NCBI GenBank assembly: GCA_025463465.1
Contig: JAODAO010000012.1
Location: forward strand, 1-32,345
From: Glaciihabitans sp.
GTDB taxonomy: Bacteria; Actinomycetota; Actinomycetes; Actinomycetales; Microbacteriaceae
DNA length: 32,345 nucleotides
Direction of reading: 5' to 3'
Shown here: piece by piece, positions 17,540 to 26,840 of the stretch
Layout of the letters: each line of letters begins with the position of its first letter
Numbering within the stretch: position 1 is the stretch's first letter
Notes under the pieces: model-generated
What the model was told of the DNA's origin: nothing
The model's database searches: none
What the model saw: only the letters and a program-made list of their open reading frames with translations
Made by a program: the position numbers and the translations under genes

Positions 17540-18517
17540 CTATGTCACCAGGTCGGCGATGGCCGGTTCCAGTTCCGTCCAGGTGAAGCTGTAGCCGGCC
17601 TGCAGGAGCTTTTCCGGTTGCACCCACCGGCTTTTCAGGACCAGCTCGGGTTCTGTGCGCAGCACCCACATCGCCGGTTCAAGCATCCACCGGAACGCGG
17701 GTAGGCCGATTTTCGCGCCAACCCGGCGGCGCAGGACCGCCATCAGGGTGCGGTTGTCGCTGGCGGTCGGGGCGACGAGGTTGACGGCACCGTCGAGGGA
17801 GTCGTTTTCGTCGATGAAGTTGATGGCGCCAACCACGTCGTCGATGTGGATCCAGCTGAATTTCTGCCGCCCCTTCGAGCGGTGCTGCGGCGGCCGGCCG
17901 TCGCCGCTGGGGTGGGCGCCGATGCCACGGTAGCGACGGTGTGGGAACCACCAGCCGTCAATCTGCGGGCCACCGATGCCAAGCCGGGCGAGGCGTACCA
18001 GCAGGTTCGTGGCGGGGCCGTCGCCCAGCACAATCGCCATCCGCAGGGCGACCCGGCGGGTGCCGGGCAGTTCGCCGGCGAAGAATTCCTCTTCCCACAG
18101 CCGGGCGATGTCTGCGGAGAAACCGGTGCCGAGTTCGCCGCTCGACTCGGTCATCGGCCGGTCGAGGGAGAACCGGTAGATGGTGGCGGTGCTGGCGTTC
18201 AGCCAGAGCCGCGGCGGCCTTGCGCTGGTCTCCACCGCACGGCGCAACTCCTGGGTGGTGGCGGTGCGCGAGCGCAGGATTTCGTCGCGCTCGCTGTCGG
18301 TGTAGCGGGCGTTGACGCTTTTGCCTGCGAGGTTCAGCACCAGGTCGGCGCCATCCACCAGCGCCAGGATGCCCGCAGCATCCCCCCAGCGTGCGTCTGG
18401 CCCGTTGCGGCCGATGCGCGACACCTCGTAGCCCCTGTCCCGGAGTTCGCGGACGATTCTCTGGCCGATAAAACCGGATGACCCGGCTACTACGGCGCGT
18501 GTGTTTAGTTTCCCCAC
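17540..18517 (-). CDS. TIGR01777-type NAD-dependent epimerase (SDR, DUF1731 C-terminus)
   Basis: VVAGSSGFIGQRIVRELRDRGYEVSRIGR...LVLNLAGKSVNARYTDSERDEILRSR; C-terminal LKSRWVQPEKLLQAGYSFTWTELEPAI. GTG start. Confidence 0.88.
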   Translation of the reverse strand: MGKLNTRAVVAGSSGFIGQRIVRELRDRGYEVSRIGRNGPDARWGDAAGILALVDGADLVLNLAGKSVNARYTDSERDEILRSRTATTQELRRAVETSARPPRLWLNASTATIYRFSLDRPMTESSGELGTGFSADIARLWEEEFFAGELPGTRRVALRMAIVLGDGPATNLLVRLARLGIGGPQIDGWWFPHRRYRGIGAHPSGDGRPPQHRSKGRQKFSWIHIDDVVGAINFIDENDSLDGAVNLVAPTASDNRTLMAVLRRRVGAKIGLPAFRWMLEPAMWVLRTEPELVLKSRWVQPEKLLQAGYSFTWTELEPAIADLVT

Positions 18518-18539
18518 GCGCCAAGACTACGAGTGGACA

Positions 18540-19772
18540 CTACGCCCGCTTCGCTTTTCTTCTCGGGAACACATTTTTCAGGGACACCCGGCTGGAATAT
18601 TCGATCGATCCGTAGCGGAACAGGCGCACCGCGAGCAGAAGCACCGCGTAGCTGAGCAGGAACAGCTCCGCGATCACAATGGTGGCCTCCCACGGCGCCA
18701 GCACCCCAAAACCGTTGCGCAGCATGGCGGTAATCGGGGCCGAATACGGGAAATAGGTGAGCACCTGCACGATCAGGCTCGACGGTTCGGTGATGATCTG
18801 GGAGACGGCGTAGAACGGCACGATGATCAGCAGGATCAGGGTGGTGAAGAGGCCGCCGGCGTCCTTGGCCGTTGGCATGATCGCGCCGACCGCCACCAGG
18901 GAACCGGTGAACAGGGCGAAGCCGCCGATCAGCAGCAGTGCCCCGACCACCATCTGGCCGGGTTCGAAGCTGAACGTCGACAGGTCGATCTCGGGCAGGC
19001 TGAGGGAATCGCGGAAAAAGACGTAACCGATGATCACCGGCACCACAAACACCAGCATCTGCACCAGCCCGATGAAAAACAGGGCCACGATTTTGCCGAG
19101 GATCAGCACCGTCGGGTTCACCGTGGTGAGGATCATCTCCATCACCCGGTTCTCTTTCTCCTCCAGGGTCGAGTTCAGCATCTGGTTCGAGAGCATCATG
19201 ATCACCAGGAAAAAGACCACAACGAACAGGAGTGGGGGCACCACTCCACCGAACCCGGCCGCGACGTCGCCGTCCTTGTAGACCGTGGAGGTGACGTCGA
19301 TGTCGCCCTGGGCGAGGAACGCGAGGGCGTCGTCACCGATGGTCTGCTGGGCACTGGCCGACAGCAGTGCTGAGGCGACGGCGCCATACTGGCCGTTGTC
19401 GAGCAGGCCCAGGTCCTCGCCATACACCTCGGTGGTTTCGGTCAGCGGGTCGGCCGGGTACACAAAGTGGGCATCGCTGGTGCCCTCCCTGACCGCGCTG
19501 ATGGCTGCACTGTCGTCGGTCACCGCCGTACCGCCGAACGATTCGGCGATGGCGGGGTCGACGTAGCCGGAGGCGTCGCTGTAGGTGAAGGTGATCTCGG
19601 CGCTGTCGTCCGGTTCGCTGGCGCCCCCGGAGGCGGACCCGGAGACCCCGGCGAGCGCGAAAACGACGGCGAGGGCGACGGGGACAAGCAGGGCGATGAT
19701 CCAGAACCGCTTTTTCGACAGGGTGCGGCCGACCTCGAACGAGACGACGGTGCGCAGGTTGTGTTGGGCCAT
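18540..19772 (-). CDS. ABC-2 type exporter permease (NatB-like)
   Basis: VVSFEVGRTLSKKRFWIIALLVPVALAVVFAL; LNSTLEEKENRVMEMILTTVNPTVLILGKI; multiple C-terminal TMs. Confidence 0.85.
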   Translation of the reverse strand: MAQHNLRTVVSFEVGRTLSKKRFWIIALLVPVALAVVFALAGVSGSASGGASEPDDSAEITFTYSDASGYVDPAIAESFGGTAVTDDSAAISAVREGTSDAHFVYPADPLTETTEVYGEDLGLLDNGQYGAVASALLSASAQQTIGDDALAFLAQGDIDVTSTVYKDGDVAAGFGGVVPPLLFVVVFFLVIMMLSNQMLNSTLEEKENRVMEMILTTVNPTVLILGKIVALFFIGLVQMLVFVVPVIIGYVFFRDSLSLPEIDLSTFSFEPGQMVVGALLLIGGFALFTGSLVAVGAIMPTAKDAGGLFTTLILLIIVPFYAVSQIITEPSSLIVQVLTYFPYSAPITAMLRNGFGVLAPWEATIVIAELFLLSYAVLLLAVRLFRYGSIEYSSRVSLKNVFPRRKAKRA

Positions 19773-20734
19773 CAGACATCCACCAGTTCGTTCTGTTCGC
19801 CGTACACCGTGACGAAGATTTCCTCCAGCGACAGTTTGCTTGTGGTGAAGCTGCGCACCAGGACGCCTGCCGTCACCAGCTCACGCAGGATCACGGCCTC
19901 GTCGACCGTGCCGCCACCGGGCAGGACACCGTTGTTGGTGAGGGTGAGTTCTGCGTAGTTGCGCTCGCGGCTGGTCACCTCATACAGCGGCGACGGGGGG
20001 ATGTCTCCCGCGTAGACCAGCCGGACCATGGTGCCGCCGTACTGGTTCTGCACCTCGGGGATGGTGCCGTATGCCTCGGCGCGCCCCCCCTTCAGCAGGA
20101 TCACCCGGTCACAGAGTTTCTCGACCTCCTCCATCTGGTGGGTGACCATCAGCACGGTGGCGCCCGCGTTCTTCTGCTCCTCGATGATGTTCATCAGCAG
20201 GCGCCGGTTCACCGGGTCGAATCCCTTGGTGGGCTCGTCCAGGATGAGCAGCTCGGGGTTGTTCATGATGGTGACGCCCAGCTGCACCTTCTGCTGCTGG
20301 CCGCCGGAGAGTTTGTCCAGCCGGGTTTTGGCCTTGTCGCCGAGGCCAACCCGTTCGAGGTAGTTCGTCGACCAGTCGCGGGCGGTCGTTTTTCCCAGGC
20401 CCTTAAGCCGTCCGAAGTAGGACATCACCTCCAGCACGGTCTCCTTTTTGTAGAGGCCGCGCTCCTCGGGAAGGTACCCGAGGCGAACGTCCCCCTCCGG
20501 CTCGAACGGCTTTCCATCGATGTGCAGGATGCCGCCCGTCGGCCGGTAGATGCCGAGCAGGGCGCGCAGGGTTGTGGTTTTGCCTGAACCGTTCGAGCCG
20601 AGAAAGCCGAACGTCTCCCCCCGGTTCACCTCGAAGGACAGGTCCTCCACCACGGTGGCCTGGCCGAAGTCCATTCGGAAGTTTGTGATGTGGACGAGTG
20701 GTTCGGCGTCAGATGGCGTCATGCTCAACACCAT
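19772..20734 (-). CDS. ABC exporter ATP-binding protein (NatA-like)
   Basis: Walker A GSNGSGKTT, signature LSGGQQQKVQ, Walker B LLILDEPTKGFDP, H-loop VTHQM. Start at 20734 or 20722; overlaps the permease start. Confidence 0.88.
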   Translation of the reverse strand: MVLSMTPSDAEPLVHITNFRMDFGQATVVEDLSFEVNRGETFGFLGSNGSGKTTTLRALLGIYRPTGGILHIDGKPFEPEGDVRLGYLPEERGLYKKETVLEVMSYFGRLKGLGKTTARDWSTNYLERVGLGDKAKTRLDKLSGGQQQKVQLGVTIMNNPELLILDEPTKGFDPVNRRLLMNIIEEQKNAGATVLMVTHQMEEVEKLCDRVILLKGGRAEAYGTIPEVQNQYGGTMVRLVYAGDIPPSPLYEVTSRERNYAELTLTNNGVLPGGGTVDEAVILRELVTAGVLVRSFTTSKLSLEEIFVTVYGEQNELVDV

Positions 20735-20816
20735 AATCGTGCCCGTCGGGGCGGGGAAGAGTTGGCGACAAATTCTCACCCCTGGCGGTGGCGCCGGGTG
20801 CGCGGAAGCTGGATGT

Positions 20817-21431
20817 CTATTCGGTGGAGTCCAGCGGACCCGCGAAAGCCAGCGCATCGATGTCGCCGATGGTCGTTGTGGTGCCGTGGTAGCCCGGTTC
20901 GTACGGCAGCCCGGCGCGGTCGTCTGGGTAGACCTGCAGCTGGCAGGAGATCGCCTCGAGGGGGTAATCGTCCTTCAGCGTTGTGCAGAGCTCAAGGTCG
21001 AGGGTCTCCCAGTACGGGCTGTCTGCGGTGTCAACCGCTGCCATGAAGTTGAGCGCCTGGGTGCGCAGGTCGACGTAGTTGGGAATGTCGGCGGTGGCGA
21101 TCCCCTCGTTGTAGCGGTAATGGAAGTACATGTTCATCGTCTGGCCGCCCTGGTTGGCGGTTTCATAACCGACGATCTGAAACAGGAAGTCCCGTTTGGG
21201 CTCGCTCGAACCGCCCTTACCACCGAGCGCCCCTGACGACCGGTCCTGTTCGGCGGCGGCAGCGGCGCCCTGCGCTGAGCCGATCCACCCTCCCAGGAGA
21301 AGAGCACAGACGATGACCAGCGCCAACGCCAGGATGGATTCACGTGGGGTAAGGGCTCTGCGCCGCAATGGGGACGAAGACGAAGACGAAGACGCAGCGG
21401 GGAGTGGGGCATGGCGATCGGGGGATGACAT
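20817..21431 (-). CDS. Hypothetical membrane-anchored protein with poly-Ser N-terminus
   Basis: MSSPDRHAPLPAASSSSSSSPLRRRALTPRESILALALVIVCALLLGGWIG then an extracytoplasmic domain; the Ser tract is encoded by a (GACGAA)x3 repeat on the + strand. Confidence 0.65.
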   Translation of the reverse strand: MSSPDRHAPLPAASSSSSSSPLRRRALTPRESILALALVIVCALLLGGWIGSAQGAAAAAEQDRSSGALGGKGGSSEPKRDFLFQIVGYETANQGGQTMNMYFHYRYNEGIATADIPNYVDLRTQALNFMAAVDTADSPYWETLDLELCTTLKDDYPLEAISCQLQVYPDDRAGLPYEPGYHGTTTTIGDIDALAFAGPLDSTE

Positions 21432-21607
21432 GAGTGGCCTTCGGCTCGTAACGCTCGGAAACGCGGATGGCGAACTGGCGCAGCTGCCCCTCCCGGCGAG
21501 AACGCCCACGGACACTTCGAACTCTCACACCGATTCGGCGCACGCGGAATGGCTTGTGGCCACAACCGTTACCGCCCCGGGCCAACCCCGGCCGTGCCTG
21601 GCGGTGG

Positions 21608-22588
21608 TTAGTCGACCCGCGGGGATGTCGGCAGCGGAACCACAACATCCACCCGGCGGGTCGCGCTGTACGACGTGCGGCGGAACAGGGCCAGCACCGC
21701 CCACGCGTACAGGGGCAACAGGATGAGCGCGAGGATAAGGCTCTCCGGTGATCCATTGGCCTCGGTGACGTTGGCGAAGCCCAGCGCGGGGATGCCGAAC
21801 GCGAGCACGTTGGTGAGGACGTGCACCCCGATGGCCGCCTCGAGGCCACCGGTTCGCAGCGTCAACCACGCAGCGACAACGGCGAAGACCACGATCTCGG
21901 CGAGGCCCCACCAGTTGTAGGCGTGGCCGAGGGTGAAGGGGATGACGGAGGCGACGAGCGCGACAAGGGGCCAGCGCAGCCAGCCGCCGACGGCCTGCAT
22001 CACAAAGCCGCGGAACACGTACTCCTCGGCGCTGGCCTGCAGGGGAACCAGCAGCAGGATCACCACAAGGCAGGCGAGGTAGGTGGATGTTGGGGTACTG
22101 GGTTCGCCGAGCGAATCACCGGTGATCGCCGGGGCGATGATGTAACCGATGAGACTCTGGACGGCCATGTAGGCGATCGCGGGCAGCAGGGCGATGGCGA
22201 GCCAGCGCCAGCGAAGGTGCCCGGCCACCGACGACAACCGGCCGAAGGGCCCGGCACGCACGATCAGGCGGGCCAGCCAGAGCGCGGGGATCATCACGGC
22301 AAGACCGCCGAGCAGCGACACCAGGGTGTACGGGTTGGTTATCACCACGTTGAGTTCAACAAGTTGCCTGCTGTAGTCGGCGTAACCGGCACGGTCGAGG
22401 GTGACCTGGGCGACAACCTCGACAACGGCGACCACCAGCAGGGTCATGATGACAAACAGGACAAAGGCGACAACGAGGACGAGCAGCGGTTTCCACCAGC
22501 GGTAGCGGCGGTCGGTGCGGTCGAGGCGGTGGTACGCGACGCCGTCCTGGTTGGGAACGGTGGCGGCAGTTACGGTGCTGGTTGTCAC
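21608..22588 (-). CDS. CPBP family intramembrane metalloprotease
   Basis: SAEEYVFRGFVMQAVGGWLRWPLVALVASVIPFTLGHAYNWWG; EExxxR and later His motif; several TMs. Confidence 0.87.
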   Translation of the reverse strand: MTTSTVTAATVPNQDGVAYHRLDRTDRRYRWWKPLLVLVVAFVLFVIMTLLVVAVVEVVAQVTLDRAGYADYSRQLVELNVVITNPYTLVSLLGGLAVMIPALWLARLIVRAGPFGRLSSVAGHLRWRWLAIALLPAIAYMAVQSLIGYIIAPAITGDSLGEPSTPTSTYLACLVVILLLVPLQASAEEYVFRGFVMQAVGGWLRWPLVALVASVIPFTLGHAYNWWGLAEIVVFAVVAAWLTLRTGGLEAAIGVHVLTNVLAFGIPALGFANVTEANGSPESLILALILLPLYAWAVLALFRRTSYSATRRVDVVVPLPTSPRVD

Positions 22589-22620
22589 CCGGCGATCCTA
22601 ACGGCGACCGCTGGAGCGGC

Positions 22621-22664
22621 GCTGCGTATGTCCGTGCGTATGCCGCTGCGATGCCCCCGCGATG
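22621..22664. repeat. Degenerate tandem repeat (about 11-13 bp units)
   Basis: gctgcgtatgtcc / gtgcgtatgcc / gctgcgatgccc / ccgcgatg. Confidence 0.45.
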
Positions 22665-22760
22665 TGGGTGCGCCGGCATCGGCAACCTCTGCACATCCCT
22701 CGCCGGGCTGGGACATGGTCGAGTAGTATTCGGAACATTCGTGAGCGTTGGGGAGGCTCC

Positions 22761-23210
22761 ATGGGTCGGCAGGTTGTACGGGTATCGGTCGCGCTGATTG
22801 GTGCCCTGGCGCTGGCGGGGTGTGCCGCAAACGCAGAACCGGTTGCTTCGGCGTCGCCGACATCCACCGCATCGTCGGTCGACCGGGAAGCGTGTGAGGC
22901 CAGCAATGACGTTCGGACGATCGTCGCGAACGCGGACGTTGGTGTCAGCGACGGTCGGATGGCAACGCAGGAGCAGCAGGGTTGGTACCGGGTTGCCGCG
23001 CGGGTGCTCGATCGGGTGCAGACCAGCGGCGATGGTGCGGTCAGTGACGCGATCGCTGCGCTGAAGGAGGCAGCACCGGCGGAGGCGCCGGGCGCGATGG
23101 GAACCGTCGCCATCGGGTCGGACGAGTGGAACAGCGGCCTCCAGTTACTGTCAGACGCCTGCGACGACGTTGGCGTTGAGGCGGCCATCATGATGTTCAC
23201 CGGCGGATAA
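22761..23210 (+). CDS. Putative lipoprotein
   Basis: RBS ggggagg; lipobox LALAGCAANAEPV followed by a Ser/Thr-rich linker. Confidence 0.7.
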   Translation: MGRQVVRVSVALIGALALAGCAANAEPVASASPTSTASSVDREACEASNDVRTIVANADVGVSDGRMATQEQQGWYRVAARVLDRVQTSGDGAVSDAIAALKEAAPAEAPGAMGTVAIGSDEWNSGLQLLSDACDDVGVEAAIMMFTGG

Positions 23211-23325
23211 CGTAACAGCGGTCAGTTATCTCCGGAACGACGGTCGGATAACGCGGATTTGCGCGGTTTTCGGCGAGATTTTGTGCGAAATCGTCTTTCG
23301 GGCGGTTGACCCCGGCGCGTAGCTT

Positions 23326-23348
23326 TGATCCTGTTTCGCTGAGGATCA
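23326..23348 (+). promoter_or_regulatory. Leader hairpin overlapping the RBS region of EamA copy 2
   Basis: TGATCCT-gtttcgctg-AGGATCA; the right arm lies in GAGGATCAGG, directly upstream of ATG 23357. Confidence 0.6.
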
Positions 23349-23356
23349 GGTCGCTT

Positions 23357-24280
23357 ATGCTCGCCGTTTTTGTGGGGGTCACCAGCGCGTTGGTTTTTGG
23401 CGCGGCGGACTTCCTGGGCGGGCTCGGCTCCCGCCGGATCAGCCCGCTGCGGGTGGCGGCCGTCGCCGGAACCGTTGGGCTCGGTGTCCTGTTGCTGGCG
23501 TATCCTGCCATCGGCGGGGTGTGGTCCTGGAGCACGGTCGCCCTCGGTGCCGTCGCGGGGGTCTGCGGCGCCTTCGCGGCGACCCTCCTCTACGCCTGCC
23601 TCGCCACCGGACCGATGAGTATCCTCTCGCCGCTCACCGCGGTGGTCTCGGCGCTGGTGCCGGTCGGGGTGGGTTTGTCATCGGGTGACCGGCTCGGCCG
23701 CGCCGGCTATCCCGCTATCGCCCTCGCGCTGGTCGCGGTGGTGCTGGTGGGTTTTGTGCGGGAGAAGAACTCGGTGCGGCCAACTGTGCCCGGCATCCTG
23801 ATGGCCGTGGGTGCCGGCACCATGATCGGGGTGTTCCTGGTGGTGGTGGCCCGCACCCCGCTCGAGTCCGGGATCGTGCCGCTGGTTGTGCACCGGGCCG
23901 TCAACGCCAGCCTGGTCTTCCTCACCATCGGTGTGCTCGCGTGGATCGGCCGGCGCAAATCCCGCAGCATCGCGACGGCCTCCGGCGCAACCGTCCTCAT
24001 CGCCATGGGGCCGCCTCCCCCGGCCGTCCCGAAGCTGAGCCTGTGGCGTCCGGGGCTGGCGTTTGCGGTGGCGTGCGGGGCGGTGGATGCTTTCGCCACG
24101 GCGGCCCTGCTTTACGGGCTGCGGGTCGGCCAAATGTCGGTGATCGCGGTGCTCACCGCCCTGTATCCGGCCGGAACCATCCTGCTGGCCGCCATCGTGT
24201 TGCGGGAACGGATCGCGGTGGTGCAATATGTGGGACTCGGCTTTGCCGTCACCGCCGGGGTGCTGTTCACCCTGTCCTGA
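23357..24280 (+). CDS. EamA/DMT-family transporter (copy 2)
   Basis: MLAVFVGVTSALVFGAADFLGGLGSRRISPLRVAAVAGTVG...; clearly paralogous to 1795-2703. Confidence 0.87.
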   Translation: MLAVFVGVTSALVFGAADFLGGLGSRRISPLRVAAVAGTVGLGVLLLAYPAIGGVWSWSTVALGAVAGVCGAFAATLLYACLATGPMSILSPLTAVVSALVPVGVGLSSGDRLGRAGYPAIALALVAVVLVGFVREKNSVRPTVPGILMAVGAGTMIGVFLVVVARTPLESGIVPLVVHRAVNASLVFLTIGVLAWIGRRKSRSIATASGATVLIAMGPPPPAVPKLSLWRPGLAFAVACGAVDAFATAALLYGLRVGQMSVIAVLTALYPAGTILLAAIVLRERIAVVQYVGLGFAVTAGVLFTLS

Positions 24281-24346
24281 GTGCGCGTCGCCTCCGCGGG
24301 AGGGGCCAACGCGTAACGGGATGGATTGTGGCGGGGTCGTCTTCCT

Positions 24347-25546
24347 TCACAGCTGACCGCGGAAGGCCGTCCGGCGTCCGTAGAAAGTGAGAAGGAGCGC
24401 AACAACACCGAAAGCGATCATGATGCCGGCGAGCACCAAACCGTCGAACCGTGTCAGCACCAGCGCGCCGAGGATTCCGGCGATGAAAATCGCCACGTTG
24501 AAGGCCACCGGCAAAAACGAATTGGCGACGTCGGAGTCTTTTCCACCGGTGGTGGTCAGGGCGGCCTGCAGCTGGGCGGAGGCCCCGCCAAAGGTGATCC
24601 CCCAGAGGGCTGTGCCGACGATGATCGCGGGTGTCGAGTTGTGCCCAACCAGCAGGACAACGCCCGCGAGGATGAATACGGCGACGCTGCCGTGCAGCAG
24701 GGCACGTGGGTGGCGGTCGAGGATGGCCCCCGTTGCCACGATCCCGCCCACCGATGCGACGCCGAAGATGAACAGTTGCACATCCACGGTGAGGGTGCTG
24801 GCTGTGGCCTGGAGGTAGGGCGAGATGTAGGTGTAGATGGTGTTGTGGGCGAGCATCCAGGCGAAGATCACGGCGAGAATCACCGCGACACCGGGGATCC
24901 GGAACACCCGGATCACCGGCAGTCGGGACGCCCCCGCCTGCCCGGGCGCCGCGGGCGCGATCACGGCGATCACCGCGACGGCAATGATCGCGACGGCGCT
25001 GAGGCCAACGAATGCCCAGCGCCAGTCGAAGGTCGTCCCGAGCCATGAGCCGAGCGGGGTGCCGAGGGCAAAGCCGACCGGGGCGCCGGTCGACACAATC
25101 GACAGGGCGAGGCCGGCCCGGTGCGGTGGACTGATCTTCCGGCCGTAGGCGGCGAGCATGCCCCAGATGATCCCGGAGAACGCGCCGGCGATGAAGCGCG
25201 AAATTAGCGAGAGCGCAACGTCGTGGGAGATTGCCGTCACACTGTTGGCAACGATAAGCCCCGCTATGCCCACCAGCAGAAGCGGTTTGCGCGGCATCCC
25301 CCTGGTGAGGGTGATGGCGGGGATGGTGACAATGACGGTCCCGAGGGCGTAGGCGCTGACGAACAGCCCGACGGTGCCTTCGCTGGTGTTCATTCCGTTG
25401 GCGATGACCGGGAGCAGGCCGGCGGGCATGGTTTCCATTGCGACCAGGACGAACCCGACCACGGCGAGCGCAACCAGGGTGGCAACGGGTAGCCGACGTA
25501 CCCTCTCGGCGGCGATCGGCGGTAATACGGGGGTGCTGGTGTCCAC
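24347..25546 (-). CDS. MFS transporter
   Basis: VDTSTPVLPPIAAERVRRLPVATLVALAVVGFVLVAMETMPAGLLPVIANGM...GLFVSAYALGTVIVTIPAITLTRGMPRKPLLL. GTG at 25546 with gagga RBS; the ORF-track start at 25648 is probably too long. Confidence 0.87.
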   Translation of the reverse strand: MDTSTPVLPPIAAERVRRLPVATLVALAVVGFVLVAMETMPAGLLPVIANGMNTSEGTVGLFVSAYALGTVIVTIPAITLTRGMPRKPLLLVGIAGLIVANSVTAISHDVALSLISRFIAGAFSGIIWGMLAAYGRKISPPHRAGLALSIVSTGAPVGFALGTPLGSWLGTTFDWRWAFVGLSAVAIIAVAVIAVIAPAAPGQAGASRLPVIRVFRIPGVAVILAVIFAWMLAHNTIYTYISPYLQATASTLTVDVQLFIFGVASVGGIVATGAILDRHPRALLHGSVAVFILAGVVLLVGHNSTPAIIVGTALWGITFGGASAQLQAALTTTGGKDSDVANSFLPVAFNVAIFIAGILGALVLTRFDGLVLAGIMIAFGVVALLLTFYGRRTAFRGQL

Positions 25547-25563
25547 GAGATTCCTCGAAGTGG

Positions 25564-25607
25564 GCACGCCCGAACCGTCGGCGGTGTGCCGGGCGGTTCG
25601 GGCGTGC
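25564..25607 (-). promoter_or_regulatory. Strong hairpin in the 5' leader of the MFS gene
   Basis: GCACGCCCGAACCG (25564-25577) and CGGTTCGGGCGTGC (25594-25607): perfect 14-bp stem, with nested CGGC/GCCG. Confidence 0.75.
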
Positions 25608-25644
25608 GGGGTTTGGGCGTGCGGGTTGTGGGGTGCAGGTTGGC

Positions 25645-25663
25645 CCATCGGTGAGACCGATGG
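25645..25663 (-). terminator. Hairpin downstream of the ADH gene
   Basis: CCATCGGT-gag-ACCGATGG: 8-bp perfect stem, between ADH stop (25686) and MFS start (25546). Confidence 0.5.
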
Positions 25664-25685
25664 CAGGGCCGCGGATGCGACCGGA

Positions 25686-26711
25686 TTAGAGGGTGAGCAG
25701 CACCTTGGTGGCGCGGCGTTCGTCCATCGCCCTGTAGCCCTCTGCGGCTTCCGCGAGGGAAAGGGTGAGGTCGAATACCTTTCCGGGGTCGATGCTGCGG
25801 TCCCAGATCAGGTTGATGAGTTCGGGGAGGTACTGGCGCACCGGGGCCGGCCCACCGTGCAGGTGCACACTGGTGAAAAACAGGTTGAGGCCGTCGAGTT
25901 CAACCCCGTGGGAGACGCCGACGTAGCCGACATAACCACCGGGACGGGTGGCGTTGATCGCCTGCCACATCGATTCCTGGGTGCCAACGGCCTCGACGGT
26001 GCCGTGGGCGCCGTATCCCCCGGTGATCTCCTTGACCCGTGCAGCACCCTCGTCGCCGCGTTCCTCGATGACGTCTGTCGCACCAAACGCTTTGGCCAGC
26101 GCCTGGCGTTCCGGGTGGCGGCTGAAGATGATGATCCGTTCGGCGCCGAGCTGCTTGGCGGCGAGAACCGCGCACAGGCCGACGGCGCCGTCACCCACGA
26201 TGGCGATGGTTTTCCCTGGCCCGGCTTCGGCGGCGACGGCGCCGTACCAGCCGGTGCCGAGCACGTCGGAGGCCGCCATCAGCGACGGGATGAGGTCGGC
26301 TGCTGGCTGTCCAGGGGTGGCGACCAGGGTGCCATCGGCGAGGGGGATGCGGGCCAGTTCGGCCTGGGTGCCGATCGCGCCCATCATGACGTTGTGGATG
26401 CAGCGGGACTGGTAACCGGCCAGGCAGATCTCACACGTGTTGTCGGAGGCGACGAACGAGCCGACGACGAAGTCACCGACCTTGACGGTGGTGACGTCTG
26501 CTCCGATTTCTTCGACCACCCCGATGTACTCGTGTCCCATCGCCTGCGGGGTGCCGGCGAGCGGTTCGGCACCACGGTATGGCCACAGGTCGGAACCGCA
26601 AATGCAGGTGGCGGTCAGACGGACAATCGCGTCCGTCGCCTCAACAATCTCCGGGGCATCCCGTTCTTCAACCCGCACATCGCCGGGTCCGTACATCATC
26701 ACTCCACGCAT
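25686..26711 (-). CDS. Zinc-dependent alcohol dehydrogenase family protein (MDR)
   Basis: CICGSDLWPYRG, GHEYIGVVEEIG, CEICLAGYQSRC, GDGAVGLCAVLAAKQLGAERII. Confidence 0.9.
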   Translation of the reverse strand: MRGVMMYGPGDVRVEERDAPEIVEATDAIVRLTATCICGSDLWPYRGAEPLAGTPQAMGHEYIGVVEEIGADVTTVKVGDFVVGSFVASDNTCEICLAGYQSRCIHNVMMGAIGTQAELARIPLADGTLVATPGQPAADLIPSLMAASDVLGTGWYGAVAAEAGPGKTIAIVGDGAVGLCAVLAAKQLGAERIIIFSRHPERQALAKAFGATDVIEERGDEGAARVKEITGGYGAHGTVEAVGTQESMWQAINATRPGGYVGYVGVSHGVELDGLNLFFTSVHLHGGPAPVRQYLPELINLIWDRSIDPGKVFDLTLSLAEAAEGYRAMDERRATKVLLTL

Positions 26712-26840
26712 AGCGTGCTCCTCACGTTCGCAATCTCGTAAGTCCAGTTAAGGCGCTTGGACCATCGGGAGGGAGTGCCTGGCGAGAGGTGTACCAGCAG
26801 AGCACCCCGGAGCCTGGCAGCGGGAAGTAACGTCGTTGTC

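Noticed and set aside
18823-19566. Cluster of + strand ORFs of 67-93 aa (18823-19026, 19030-19281, 19285-19566)
   Set aside because: All antisense to the NatB-like permease; Ser/Arg/Thr-rich shadows.
21373-21390. (GACGAA)x3 hexanucleotide repeat as a phase-variation locus
   Set aside because: The unit is a multiple of three and simply encodes poly-Ser; slippage would only change linker length.
25374-26741. 455-aa + strand ORF
   Set aside because: Antisense to the MFS and ADH genes, no recognisable domain.
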